From positions 186,001-250,000 of the forward strand of contig NZ_JAATTV010000003.1 in the NCBI RefSeq assembly GCF_013414195.1: DNA of 64,000 bases, written 5' to 3'. The stretch comes from Psychrobacter sp. BI730. Its GTDB lineage: Bacteria > Pseudomonadota > Gammaproteobacteria > Pseudomonadales > Moraxellaceae. The position numbers and the translations under genes were made by a program. Each line of letters begins with the position of its first letter. Positions within the stretch are counted from its first letter, which is position 1. The notes below the pieces were generated by a model. The model saw only the letters and a list, made by a program, of their open reading frames with translations, did not search any database and had not been told where the DNA came from. Positions 49,706 to 58,493 of this stretch are shown piece by piece.

Positions 49706-50374
49706 ATGAAAAAGTTAATCGCTGCTGCCAGCTTATGCGTTGCAAGTTTCAGCGTACAAGCTGCTATTATTGTTCCTGAATATGACGTCAATGCAGGTCA
49801 AAAAGTTGCAGAAACCGTTTGTGCCGCTTGTCATGGTCTTAATGGCGTCAGCATTGTTCCTGCACAGCCAAACCTTGGCGGCCAAAACGTAAAGTACCTA
49901 TATAAACAGCTAATCAACTTTAAAGCAGGCTATCGCAAAAACGGTATCATGCAATCACAAGTTGCTAATCTGTCTCAACAAGACCTAGCCAACGTAGCAG
50001 GTTATTACGCCAGTCAAGCGCCTTGGGGCGTTGGCTACGGCAACCCTGCAACCAACCAAGAAGCGACTAAGCTATTCTTGGGCGGCGACAAGTCGCGCGG
50101 TGTTATTGGTTGTGCCGGCTGTCATGGTCCAGACGCCGCAGGTAACACTTGGGCTGCATTTCCAAAACTAGGTGGACAGCATGCTCAGTATATTGCTACT
50201 CAGCTAAAACTATTCCGTGCCGCTGGACGTGTTGATGATATCGATAGCGATGATCAAAAACGAGTCAATGATGCAGCCAAAGAAGGCGAGATGGGTATGA
50301 TGCAAACGGTTGCATCGAAACTATCAGATCGTGACATTCGTATCTTGTCAGATTATGTAAGTGCTATTCACTAA
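49706..50374 (+). CDS. Cytochrome c4 (diheme)
   Basis: 222 residues. A signal peptide ends near SVQAA. Two heme sites are C39-AA-C42-H43 and C136-AG-C139-H140, each in a similar half (GLNGVSIVPAQPNLGGQN and GPDAAGNTWAAFPKLGGQH), the internal duplication typical of c4. It delivers electrons to cbb3-type or other oxidases at the inner membrane. A strong terminator follows. Confidence 0.93.
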   Translation: MKKLIAAASLCVASFSVQAAIIVPEYDVNAGQKVAETVCAACHGLNGVSIVPAQPNLGGQNVKYLYKQLINFKAGYRKNGIMQSQVANLSQQDLANVAGYYASQAPWGVGYGNPATNQEATKLFLGGDKSRGVIGCAGCHGPDAAGNTWAAFPKLGGQHAQYIATQLKLFRAAGRVDDIDSDDQKRVNDAAKEGEMGMMQTVASKLSDRDIRILSDYVSAIH

Positions 50375-50480
50375 TTGAGTCGCACTGATGCGATATCTGA
50401 TACATACTTTGCTTTGCATAGAAGGCCATTGAATGAAGCCACTGAGTACTGAATCGCATATTGATTATATCTGAACGACT

Positions 50481-50504
50481 AAACCCCGATTTCGGGGTTT
50501 TTTT
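50481..50504 (+). terminator. Terminator after cytochrome c4
   Basis: A nine-base-pair stem AAACCCCGA/TCGGGGTTT with a two-base centre and a seven-T run. Confidence 0.88.
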
Positions 50505-50549
50505 ATAACTGTTTGTCCCTTATATTAAGACAGTATTTAGATGAATTCA

Positions 50550-50580
50550 TTTACAGAGGCCAGTCGTTGCTCTGTATAAT
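50550..50580 (+). promoter_or_regulatory. Candidate sigma-70 promoter upstream of the membrane protein gene
   Basis: A perfect -10 TATAAT at 50575-50580 and a -35-like TTTACA at 50550-50555, with a somewhat long 19-base spacer. The leader would be about 140 bases. Confidence 0.35.
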
Positions 50581-50728
50581 TATAAATTATCGTTATTCAC
50601 TTTATACCGATTTTCAAAATACGATTAGCCTTGTCAAACATGTTCGGTCTACCATGCGTGGTACTTGCACTTGTTTTATTTGCTACTCTAGTTTTTGTGA
50701 ATGGTATTAGATCGTTTGGATTGAAATT

Positions 50729-51862
50729 ATGATGATCCGTTATGCTTCTTATTTTATCGCGGCGCTACTACCGTTATTGCTATTTCGTTGGTTTGCACCT
50801 GCGTCAATTGGTGAGATTGATTTTTGGTTACTATGGTTATTAGCCATGGTATTGGTTGCACTGCCAGTTGTCTACGCTGAAATAGCGTTGGCCTATCGCA
50901 GTGTCGAAGGACCTCTAGCGGGTATGCAAAAGCTCACTCGTGAAGCAGATGTCAGTCCAATATGGCGCAGCTTTGGTTGGTTAGCGGCATTAGTCTCTAT
51001 TCTGATTGCAGCGTTGGTTATATCTGGCGCAAGTACAGGTATATTGTCTGCGTTAACTGAGCTAAATAGCGTACCCGATGTACCGAGCTTCGCAGTTGCT
51101 GCAGGCCTGATGGTCATTGCGTTACTCTTAAGCTTGCTAGGTGTTGCGCCTCTACCTATTGGTTTGGGATTGATGGTAATAGGGTTGCTACTAGGGTTCG
51201 CAAACGGTGTGCCAAGTGCTGGTTTTGCCATGACGGATGTCAGTTTGACGGAATGGGCTCGTGCAGTCGCGTTAGCATTAGTCAGTGTTGGTGCAGGTAC
51301 AGGATTATACTGGTTCGGTCAGAACTTGGTGAGTAAGCAAACAGTCACAGCAGTAGAAGCAAACAATCAGCAAGCAAAAAACAGAGCGGCTACTCGTGAG
51401 TACCGTGCAACCAAGTTAGTGTTACCGATTTGGGTGTTGCAACTGCTGATAGGAGTAGTGGTTTTATTTACTAGTGGTATGTCGCTACCACCAATTGGAC
51501 AGCTGTTATATTGGGGCGGGGTGTTATTTGTAGCCAGTTACTTGCTGCATTACAGCACACAACAGTTAACGCATAAGTTTGGATTACTGGTTAGTTTGAT
51601 AATCACTTTTGCTGTAGCGTTATTATTAGTGGTTGCGATACCAACAGCATGGTTAGTTGGCATCTTGGTCATTATTAGTAGCATTGCTGTACTATTATTA
51701 TCAGTATTTGCGGGTTGGCAGATGAAAATCAGTCATTTACGTAAATCACTAAATTTTAGCAATGAAGCAGTTTATAACTTGTGGCGAGTGGCGATACGTT
51801 TAGTCGTACCATTAGCATTGCTGCTAGCATTGATAGGTTGGGTGATGCAGTGGTTGAGCTAA
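50729..51862 (+). CDS. Polytopic membrane protein, possibly NSS-transporter-like
   Basis: 377 residues with about ten to eleven hydrophobic helices. The N-terminal third (LVALPVVYAEIALAYRSVEGPLAGMQKLTRE...PIWRSFGWLAALVSILIAALVISG) resembles the first helices of sodium:neurotransmitter symporters, which have a GIPL..E...G motif and then a W..G.. segment, but the sodium-site residues are not obvious and the protein is shorter than that family (about 450). It may be a degenerate or distant relative; I do not assign a substrate. The following rnfH gene overlaps its end. Confidence 0.6.
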   Translation: MMIRYASYFIAALLPLLLFRWFAPASIGEIDFWLLWLLAMVLVALPVVYAEIALAYRSVEGPLAGMQKLTREADVSPIWRSFGWLAALVSILIAALVISGASTGILSALTELNSVPDVPSFAVAAGLMVIALLLSLLGVAPLPIGLGLMVIGLLLGFANGVPSAGFAMTDVSLTEWARAVALALVSVGAGTGLYWFGQNLVSKQTVTAVEANNQQAKNRAATREYRATKLVLPIWVLQLLIGVVVLFTSGMSLPPIGQLLYWGGVLFVASYLLHYSTQQLTHKFGLLVSLIITFAVALLLVVAIPTAWLVGILVIISSIAVLLLSVFAGWQMKISHLRKSLNFSNEAVYNLWRVAIRLVVPLALLLALIGWVMQWLS

Positions 51863-52221
51863 CAGTCGAAGGTCGTGACAGCAGTGTGCCACAGTCTACG
51901 CAAGCCAATCTAATGACAGTATATCTGGCGTATGCTGAAGATGAGCAGCGCCAGCATTATCTAGCTTTGCAGGTTAAACAAGGTACTAGTTTATATGAAG
52001 CATTGGCGCAAGCAGGGTGGCTTGAGAAATTTGCAGAACTGGCGAAGTGGTGTGAGCAAGTAATAGATATCACCACGCCAACTGCGAAACGTTGGCATGT
52101 GGGAATTTATGCACAGAAACAGCCATTAAGCTATTTGCTACAGCCTTTTGACCGTATCGAGGTATATCGCAGTTTAAGCGCTGATCCTATGTCTCAGCGC
52201 AAAAATAAATCTCGTAGCTAA
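51850..52221 (+). CDS. rnfH: RnfH/UPF0125 family ubiquitin-like protein
   Basis: 123 residues from GTG 51850; ATG 51913 gives 102 residues and fits the family length better, while GTG 51781 is also open. None has a strong ribosome binding site. The core TVYLAYAEDEQRQHYLALQVKQGTSLYEALAQAG, then WHVGIYAQKQPLSYLLQPFDRIEVYRSL and DPMSQR, matches RnfH, a small beta-grasp protein. Its role is unclear; the name comes from rnf gene clusters, none of which is here. It is convergent with bamE, a pairing found in many gammaproteobacteria. Confidence 0.82.
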   Translation: MVELTVEGRDSSVPQSTQANLMTVYLAYAEDEQRQHYLALQVKQGTSLYEALAQAGWLEKFAELAKWCEQVIDITTPTAKRWHVGIYAQKQPLSYLLQPFDRIEVYRSLSADPMSQRKNKSRS

Positions 52222-52254
52222 CCGTTAACTATCTAAGCTAATAGGTTTCGCTGA

Positions 52255-52674
52255 CTATGATGCTGGCAGACTCTCAATACCTTCGATGCGCGTGACCAAA
52301 CCATTATCATCAAAGTAAACAACTAAATGCTGGCTAGCGTTTTTGACATCTGCGATGCCTTTACGGCTACCTTCAGTGCCTGCTTTGTAGTCATAGATAT
52401 AATCCCAGCGTTTAGGCTCAAGAGTATCTCGAATCGCAGGGCTGCCAAGAGTATAAAGAACTTGGTTTTGATTCATACCCACTTGTAGCTTCTGGGCTTG
52501 GTTTTGAGTAATCGCTGTGCCTTGTGGCAAATCAATCTTATAAACACTCAATAATGAGCAGCCAGACATAGCAACAGTAGCGCTAAGCATACTGGTGATA
52601 ACGATCTTACGTAATGCGCTGGTGTGGCTTAACGGACGGAAATTTAATGTCTTTATCATGGTAAGATGACTCAT
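52255..52674 (-). CDS. bamE: Outer-membrane assembly lipoprotein BamE (SmpA/OmlA)
   Basis: 139 residues from ATG 52674; ATG 52659 is equally possible, and neither has a clear ribosome binding site. Lipobox SATVAMSGC gives lipid-modified C39. The BamE core has IDLPQGTAITQNQAQKLQVGMNQNQVLYTLGSP and WDYIYDY, then LVVYFDDNGLVTRIEG. It is a small subunit of the BAM complex that inserts beta-barrels. It is divergent from fur, as for omlA in Pseudomonas. Confidence 0.92.
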   Translation of the reverse strand: MSHLTMIKTLNFRPLSHTSALRKIVITSMLSATVAMSGCSLLSVYKIDLPQGTAITQNQAQKLQVGMNQNQVLYTLGSPAIRDTLEPKRWDYIYDYKAGTEGSRKGIADVKNASQHLVVYFDDNGLVTRIEGIESLPAS

Positions 52675-52991
52675 AAGAAATGAATTAGGTGTGGCCAGCG
52701 TTAGGTCGTACCAGTCTGACCGACAATCTTGGACAAATGATACGTCATTTACTTGCAATTGCCTACCACTTACGACATTATTTACCAAACACAATCTGAA
52801 TGGTTAGATTAATTATATTTTAAATTCATAGGCTTGCATCTCGATATTTAGAAAATAATAAGAGAGATGTCTGCATAAGTTTCATCAGTTTATTATTGAT
52901 CATTTACTTTATATTAAATAAAAATAATCTTTGCTGATTATTTATCTCATATTTTCTATTTGTTAAGGCTGTTACAGTCAAAAGGGATATT
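52675..52991. promoter_or_regulatory. Divergent bamE-fur promoter region
   Basis: About 320 AT-rich bases. An eight-base inverted repeat AAATAATC-TTTGCT-GATTATTT at 52923-52944 lies about 50 bases before the fur ATG and could be an operator; its match to a Fur box is poor. Fur autoregulation is common but not demonstrated by this sequence. Confidence 0.4.
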
Positions 52992-53426
52992 ATGGCTTCT
53001 TTTACCAATCAAGATTTACGTAGAGCAGGACTCAAGGTCACGTTACCTCGTATCAAAATTTTAGAGTTATTAGAAAGCGCAGAGCTGCATCATATGAGTG
53101 CAGAGGAAATATATAAGGCACTTATCGAGCAAGGTGAAGATGTAGGTCTTGCCACTGTCTATCGTGTCCTAACACAGTTTGAACAAGCAGGTATTGTTGA
53201 GCGTCATAACTTCGAAAACAATCTATCTGTATTTGAGATTACCCAAGAAGAGCATCACGATCACCTAGTTTGTGATGTGTGTGGCAAGATTATAGAGTTT
53301 CATAATGAAGTCATCGAAGAAGAGCAGCTGAAAGTAGCAGAGAAACATGGCTTTAAACTGTCTGGGCATTCTCTTGTGCTATACGGCATTTGTGCGGATC
53401 AAGCCTGTAGAGATAGCGCGAAGTAA
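52992..53426 (+). CDS. fur: Ferric uptake regulator Fur
   Basis: 144 residues. It is an iron-dependent repressor. The N-terminal winged helix has LRRAGLKVTLPRIKILELL and GLATVYRVLTQFEQAGIV. The metal-binding part has HHDHLVCDVC with C94/C97 and a second pair C134/C139 in GICADQAC, so the structural zinc site is complete. AAAGGGA precedes the ATG. Confidence 0.96.
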   Translation: MASFTNQDLRRAGLKVTLPRIKILELLESAELHHMSAEEIYKALIEQGEDVGLATVYRVLTQFEQAGIVERHNFENNLSVFEITQEEHHDHLVCDVCGKIIEFHNEVIEEEQLKVAEKHGFKLSGHSLVLYGICADQACRDSAK

Positions 53427-53486
53427 TTATCTAGAGTATAAGTAGAAACGCTTATTTCTATCAGTACTACTACGATATCGAACAAT

Positions 53487-53524
53487 AAAAGAAGCCCTCG
53501 TTATAAATAACGAGGGCTTCTTTA
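53487..53524. terminator. Bidirectional terminator between fur and pilU
   Basis: A 13-base-pair perfect core (53491-53503 with 53508-53520) flanked by A and T runs. Confidence 0.92.
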
Positions 53525-53557
53525 TATATGTCTATTATGCGTAGAAAGCGCAATAAT

Positions 53558-54679
53558 TTAGCTAACATCTAACGATAAACTATCAGCACCTTCATCTAAA
53601 TTCGCCTTACCGTTTTTGCTACTAAGCTTAATTTTGAGGCGCAAATCGTTAGGAGAGTCGGCATGTAGAATCGCTTCTTTATACGTTATCTCTCCTTGCT
53701 CATACAAATCAAAAAGTGCCTGATCAAAGGTTTGCATACCGCTGTCTCGAGAGCGTGTCATGACGTCTTTGATTTCATGCACCTCACCTTTACGGATATA
53801 GTCGCTAATTAGCTGTGAGTTTAATAAAATCTCAATAGCAGCACGGCGTCCTTTGCCATCAGGGGTTGGAATGAGCTGCTGAGCGATAATGGCCTGCAAG
53901 TTCAACGACAAATCCATAAATAACTGATTATGGCGATTGGTTTCAAAGAAGTGAATGATACGATCAATTGCTTGGTTAGCATTGTTTGCGTGCAACGTTG
54001 CAAACACTAGATGACCTGTCTCAGCGTACTGGATAGCGTAGTTCATGACTTCACGGTTACGAATCTCACCGATTAAGATGACATCGGGTGCTTGGCGTAG
54101 CGTGTTTTTTAGGCCTGCTTCAAATGAATGAGTATCGATACCAACTTCACGTTGGGTAATAATACAGCCGCGATGTTTATGAACAAACTCAATAGGGTCT
54201 TCTATCGTAATGATATGACCATGAGAGTTTTGATTGCGATGTCCTATCATTGCTGCAAGGGTAGTAGATTTACCTGTACCTGTTGCGCCAACTAATAGAA
54301 TAATACCGCGTTTTTTCATGGCCAATTCTTTTAGCGCTGGCGGTAAACGTAACTCTTCAACCGTTGGAATATTATTTTCAATTTTCCGTAAAATCATCCC
54401 TGCCATATCGCGTTGTACAAATGCACTGACTCGAAAGCGAGCTTGCTGTGCTTCATCAGAGATGGCAAATTGACATTCATTGGTTTCTTCAAACTCTTTT
54501 CGTTGGCTTGGCGTCATCACACCTTTGACCAATCTCATGGTCTGCTCAGCACTTAAAGGTGTTCTACCGACAGGTAAAATTTTTCCATTCACTTTCATGG
54601 AAGGTGCTACGTCAGCAGTAATAAAAAGGTCAGAGCCATTTTTGCTGATCATTAACTGTAATAGTTTATCAATGTCCAT
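53558..54679 (-). CDS. pilU: Type IV pilus retraction ATPase PilU
   Basis: 373 residues from ATG 54679, which matches the usual family start (M-x-x-x-KLLQLM); TTG 54706 would add nine residues. Walker A is GATGTGKST at 131-139, the Asp box is ITIEDPIEFVH, Walker B is DVILIGEIRN and the His box is GHLVFATLHANN. It lacks the AIRNLIRE motif of PilT, as expected for PilU, and has a longer C-terminal tail. It assists PilT in depolymerising pili at the inner membrane. Confidence 0.93.
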   Translation of the reverse strand: MDIDKLLQLMISKNGSDLFITADVAPSMKVNGKILPVGRTPLSAEQTMRLVKGVMTPSQRKEFEETNECQFAISDEAQQARFRVSAFVQRDMAGMILRKIENNIPTVEELRLPPALKELAMKKRGIILLVGATGTGKSTTLAAMIGHRNQNSHGHIITIEDPIEFVHKHRGCIITQREVGIDTHSFEAGLKNTLRQAPDVILIGEIRNREVMNYAIQYAETGHLVFATLHANNANQAIDRIIHFFETNRHNQLFMDLSLNLQAIIAQQLIPTPDGKGRRAAIEILLNSQLISDYIRKGEVHEIKDVMTRSRDSGMQTFDQALFDLYEQGEITYKEAILHADSPNDLRLKIKLSSKNGKANLDEGADSLSLDVS

Positions 54680-54811
54680 ATCGCACTTGTACCAGATGTA
54701 AGCCAATTAAAATCATATTTTAAAAACGTCAATAAAAAGTAAGAAAGTAATTACAGAGACCATGAGTTGTTTGTTATTTTTGATGGTATCTGTCAATACT
54801 GTCTGTCAGTA

Positions 54812-55867
54812 CTATAAAAATGCCTCAGGCTGCTTGGCATAAGGACGTGCAACATCCTTACTAATAGTTCCTTTACTTACCAAGTTCTTTAACGTCTGAT
54901 CAAGGGTAATCATGCCATCGCCTGCACCTGTTTGGATAGCAGAGTACATTTGGGCAATTTTGTTCTCACGTATTAAGTTACGGATAGCAGGGGTACCTAT
55001 CATAATTTCATGGGCGGCTATACGTCCACCTACTTGACGACGTAATAACGTCTGTGAAATAACAGCTTGCAATGATTCTGACAGCATCGCGCGGATCATG
55101 TCTTTTTCAGCAGCAGGGAATACATCAATAACACGGTCAATCGTTTTAGCCGCTGAGCTGGTATGCAAGGTACCGAACACTAAGTGACCAGTTTCTGCTG
55201 CGGTCAACGCTAAGCGGATAGTCTCAAGATCACGTAGCTCACCAACTAAGATAACATCGGGATCCTCACGTAGGGCAGAGCGCAATGCTGGCTCAAAACC
55301 CAAAGTATCACGGTGTACTTCACGCTGGTTAATCAAGCTTTTTTTAGACTGATGCACAAATTCAATCGGGTCTTCGATAGTTAAAATATGCTCTTTACGG
55401 CTTTCGTTAATATAGTCAATCATCGCCGCAAGTGTTGTTGATTTACCTGAGCCTGTTGGGCCTGTGACCAATACCACACCACGCTTAAAGTCTGAAACGC
55501 GTCTAAAGACATCGCCCATACCTAAGTCTTCCATCGTTAATACTTTGGAAGGAATGGTACGAAATACAGCGCCTGCACCGCGATTTTGATTAAAAGCGTT
55601 GACACGAAAACGTGCTAGATTAGGAATTTCAAAAGAAAAATCCGTTTCAAAAAACTCTTCAAAGTCGGCACGTTGCTTATCATTCATGATGTCATAAATA
55701 AGCTGATGCACAACTTGATGGGTCATCTCTGGCATATTAATACGTGTCATTTCACCATCAACACGTATCATTGCCGGCATACCCGCTGAAATATGTAAAT
55801 CTGACGCCTTATGCTTAACCGTAAAGCGCAGCAAGTCTTCGATATTAAGATTATTTTTTTCAGCCAT
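54812..55867 (-). CDS. pilT: Type IV pilus retraction ATPase PilT
   Basis: 351 residues. It is the hexameric motor that retracts pili, powering twitching and DNA uptake. Walker A is GPTGSGKST at 136-144, the Asp box is LTIEDPIEFVH, Walker B is DVILVGELRD and the His box is GHLVFGTLHTSS. The PilT-specific AIRNLIREN motif near the C terminus is present. It lies 132 bases upstream of pilU in the same direction, the usual order. Confidence 0.96.
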   Translation of the reverse strand: MAEKNNLNIEDLLRFTVKHKASDLHISAGMPAMIRVDGEMTRINMPEMTHQVVHQLIYDIMNDKQRADFEEFFETDFSFEIPNLARFRVNAFNQNRGAGAVFRTIPSKVLTMEDLGMGDVFRRVSDFKRGVVLVTGPTGSGKSTTLAAMIDYINESRKEHILTIEDPIEFVHQSKKSLINQREVHRDTLGFEPALRSALREDPDVILVGELRDLETIRLALTAAETGHLVFGTLHTSSAAKTIDRVIDVFPAAEKDMIRAMLSESLQAVISQTLLRRQVGGRIAAHEIMIGTPAIRNLIRENKIAQMYSAIQTGAGDGMITLDQTLKNLVSKGTISKDVARPYAKQPEAFL

Positions 55868-56222
55868 AATTTGATATTCCTATCACTTAGTCTAGGTAAG
55901 ACAAAACACTATAAAAGTACGTGGTAAACTATTTATCGATAGCCTTAGTATAATAAGAGATGATAAGAAGTTCACCAGTACAGGTCTTTACCATCACTAG
56001 CATATTCAGCAGCATATGTTAAAGCATGTAACAATATCATAACAAGACTATGAGTATTTAACCATCTACTAAATTAAGAAAAACCAAAACTGGATCGTTT
56101 TAAAATAATTCTTATAGGAGTTATTTCTAATTTACTTTTAAAAATCGGATAGTTATATTTTTTTTATAATAAAAATTGCAGAAAAAAATCTCAAAAAATT
56201 AATCAAGCAATAAGGGCAGAGC
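55868..56222. other. Divergent intergenic region pilT-yggS
   Basis: About 355 very AT-rich bases with long A and T tracts near 56150-56200. No gene is visible. It must carry the pilT and yggS promoters. Confidence 0.35.
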
Positions 56223-56264
56223 ATGAAGGAAATGAATGGCAATATGAAGGAAATGAATGGCAAT
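56223..56264 (+). repeat. 21-base perfect tandem duplication at the yggS start
   Basis: Bases 56223-56243 and 56244-56264 are identical and each encodes MKEMNGN. The unit holds two ATG codons and an AAGGA ribosome-binding-like sequence, so the duplication also doubles the possible translation start signals. Confidence 0.9.
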
Positions 56265-56960
56265 ATTGATGAAGTGACACTTATCGATAATTGGCAACAA
56301 GTTAGTAAGCAGATGAAGCAAGCGTGTGATCATGCTGACAGACAGGCTGATAATGTTATGCTGCTGGCTGTTTCGAAAACGAAACCTGCCGATATGATCG
56401 CAACTTTAGCAAAGCAGGGACAGCGTGATTTTGGTGAAAACTATCTACAAGAAGCCATCGAAAAAATTACTGAACTTAAAGCTCAGCCTGTAGGCAAAAG
56501 TATCGTTTGGCATTATATCGGTAGTATTCAACGTAATAAGACACGTGACATTGCAGAGCACTTTGATTGGGTGCAAACGGTTGAGCGCGATATCATCGCC
56601 AAACGATTGAATGACCAACGACCAGCTGACCTGCCGCCATTGAATGTGTTGATCCAATTAAATATCGATAATGAAGATAGCAAGTCAGGATGCCTGCCAG
56701 CCCAGTTGCCAGAACTGATAACAGCGATCAAAGAGTATGAGCGTTTACAGCTACGAGGTTTGATGATTATTCCTGCTAAAGCAAATACGGATGCCTTTGC
56801 TCGAACTAAGCAGTTGTTTGAAGAGGTCAAAGCCGATTGTCCAGAATTAAATAATTGGGATACGCTTAGTATGGGTATGAGTGGCGATATGGCAGAAGCG
56901 ATAGAAAACGGCACAACGATGGTACGTGTCGGCACCGCTATCTTTGGTCAACGTGCTTAA
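56223..56960 (+). CDS. yggS: Pyridoxal-phosphate homeostasis protein YggS/PLPBP
   Basis: 245 residues. A PLP-binding TIM-barrel protein that controls vitamin B6 and amino-acid balance. The PLP lysine is K52 in LLAVSKTKP; GENYLQEAIEKI, WHYIGSIQRNK, SMGMSGDMAEAI and VRVGTAIFGQR are family motifs. The first 14 codons are two identical copies of MKEMNGN, made by a 21-base tandem duplication, so the true start may be 56223, 56244 or one of the internal ATGs. It lies next to pilT, as in most gammaproteobacteria. Confidence 0.93.
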   Translation: MKEMNGNMKEMNGNIDEVTLIDNWQQVSKQMKQACDHADRQADNVMLLAVSKTKPADMIATLAKQGQRDFGENYLQEAIEKITELKAQPVGKSIVWHYIGSIQRNKTRDIAEHFDWVQTVERDIIAKRLNDQRPADLPPLNVLIQLNIDNEDSKSGCLPAQLPELITAIKEYERLQLRGLMIIPAKANTDAFARTKQLFEEVKADCPELNNWDTLSMGMSGDMAEAIENGTTMVRVGTAIFGQRA

Positions 56961-56973
56961 AACAATGTGAATA

Positions 56974-57000
56974 GGCTAGTTAAGCATTCTTTAACTAGCC
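56974..57000. terminator. Hairpin between yggS and the convergent CBS-domain gene
   Basis: A perfect 10-base-pair stem GGCTAGTTAA/TTAACTAGCC with a seven-base loop. It has no long T run on either side, so it may be a weak terminator. Confidence 0.55.
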
Positions 57001-57006
57001 AGTAAA

Positions 57007-58281
57007 TTAAATGACATCTTCTAATTTGGTGACTAGCATCTGTGTGATTTTAAGATTATCAGTCGCAATAATCTCAAATCGATAATTGGCATACTCAATC
57101 GTATCGGTCTTCTTAGGAATTTTTCGGAGCATATACATCATAAATCCACTGATAGTCTCGTAATTTTGACTGCGTGGTAGGTCGACGATATCTAATGCAC
57201 GAATTACATCTTCGATAGGGGTCATGCCATCGATTAACCAGGAGTTGTCAGTGCGCTGGACAATCGGCTGTTCCTCTAGCGTTACCAGCTCGCCCATCAC
57301 AATGCTCATCACGTCCTTTAAGGTGATAACACCAACGACTAGGGCATATTCATTCACAATAACCGCAAAATCAGCGCCAGTAGATTTAAACATCTCTAAT
57401 ACCTCAAACAAAGACAACGTATCAGGCACGAAAAGTGCTGGTTTCAATAGAGTCTTGTTCGTTAAGCTAACTTCTTGTTGGTTCAAAACCAAAGCTAAAA
57501 AGCTACGAGATTCCACATAACCAATGATATGTTCTAAATCGTCATCATGGCAGACCAAGAACTTATTGTGTGGCTGCTCAATCATGATATTCACGACTTC
57601 TTCGGTACTTGTCTTGGTATCAAAATAAACGATATTTTCTCGAGGATTCATCACTGAGGTGACGGTACGCTCTTGCATATCAAAGATATTTTCGATCAAG
57701 TGATGCTCTTGCTTCTTTAATACACCTGCTTCAGCACCAGCATCCATCACTGCATAAATATCTTCTGGTGTCATATCATCTTGACGGATGGTTGAGATGC
57801 CAAAAAGCTTAAACAGGATATTTGCAGCCCCATCGAACACCCATATAATGGGCTTTAGTATAAATATTAATAGCATCATCGGGCGCACAAGCCGTACCGC
57901 TATCGTCTCTGCATTTGACATGGCCAAACGCCTAGGCATTAGATCAGCAAGTAGTGAAAACAAACTCGTAATAAGTACAAACGATATGACTGATGCTATC
58001 GTTTCACTATTCAATAACTGCTCGAGATAAGGACTAATGGCCGACTCACCCACGGCACCAGCTGAAATAGCGACCGCATTTAGCACTATTTGTACTACGG
58101 TGATAAAGCTACCAGGATGCTCTTGCATATTGAGCACATCAAGTGCGCGAACATCGCCTTCTTTTGCCATAATTTGGAGCTTGATTTTGCGGCCTGCAGC
58201 AATGGCAATCTCAGCAGCAGAGACAAAGGTACTTAAGGCAAGCAGTAAAAGAAGAAAAACACTAGCGGTTAGCAAACTCAT
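57007..58281 (-). CDS. CNNM/CorC-type membrane protein with CBS domains
   Basis: 424 residues from ATG 58281; TTG 58317 is open but less likely. An N-terminal DUF21 (CNNM) membrane domain of about four helices (SLLTASVFLLLLLALSTFVSAAEIAI onward) is followed by a CBS pair (about residues 195-315, VTSVMNPRENIVYFD and FEVLEMFKSTGADFAVIVNEYALVVGVITLKDV) and a CorC_HlyC transporter-associated domain. Members are implicated in magnesium or cobalt efflux or resistance. The ion is not evident from sequence. Confidence 0.87.
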   Translation of the reverse strand: MSLLTASVFLLLLLALSTFVSAAEIAIAAGRKIKLQIMAKEGDVRALDVLNMQEHPGSFITVVQIVLNAVAISAGAVGESAISPYLEQLLNSETIASVISFVLITSLFSLLADLMPRRLAMSNAETIAVRLVRPMMLLIFILKPIIWVFDGAANILFKLFGISTIRQDDMTPEDIYAVMDAGAEAGVLKKQEHHLIENIFDMQERTVTSVMNPRENIVYFDTKTSTEEVVNIMIEQPHNKFLVCHDDDLEHIIGYVESRSFLALVLNQQEVSLTNKTLLKPALFVPDTLSLFEVLEMFKSTGADFAVIVNEYALVVGVITLKDVMSIVMGELVTLEEQPIVQRTDNSWLIDGMTPIEDVIRALDIVDLPRSQNYETISGFMMYMLRKIPKKTDTIEYANYRFEIIATDNLKITQMLVTKLEDVI

Positions 58282-58382
58282 GACGTACTCGAAAAAAAAT
58301 AAAGATAATTGAGGCAAATAGTTGGTGAAACTGTGTGGAAAAGAATATGGCTAGGTGTAGATATTTTTGGTGGGTAAAAACC

Positions 58383-58409
58383 AAAAAAGCTGGGCAAGCA
58401 CCCAGCTAA
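58383..58409 (-). terminator. Terminator after nadE
   Basis: On the minus strand AGCTGGG, a six-base loop and CCCAGCT are followed directly by a run of T. Confidence 0.88.
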
Positions 58410-58449
58410 TAGTAAAAAATTCGATATCTTGTAAAACTGGTGAACTAGT

Positions 58450-58484
58450 ACCTCTCAACTTATAGATAGCAGAAGTTGAGAGGT
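58450..58484 (-). other. 3' hairpin after nadE
   Basis: A perfect 12-base-pair stem (58450-58461 with 58473-58484) with an 11-base loop begins 10 bases after the nadE stop. There is no T run; it may protect the 3' end or act together with the terminator just beyond it. Confidence 0.55.
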
Positions 58485-58493
58485 GTGTAGTAA

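Noticed and set aside
52675..52794. 40-residue N-terminal extension of BamE
   Set aside because: It would put the lipoprotein signal far from the N terminus; the internal ATG gives a normal signal peptide.
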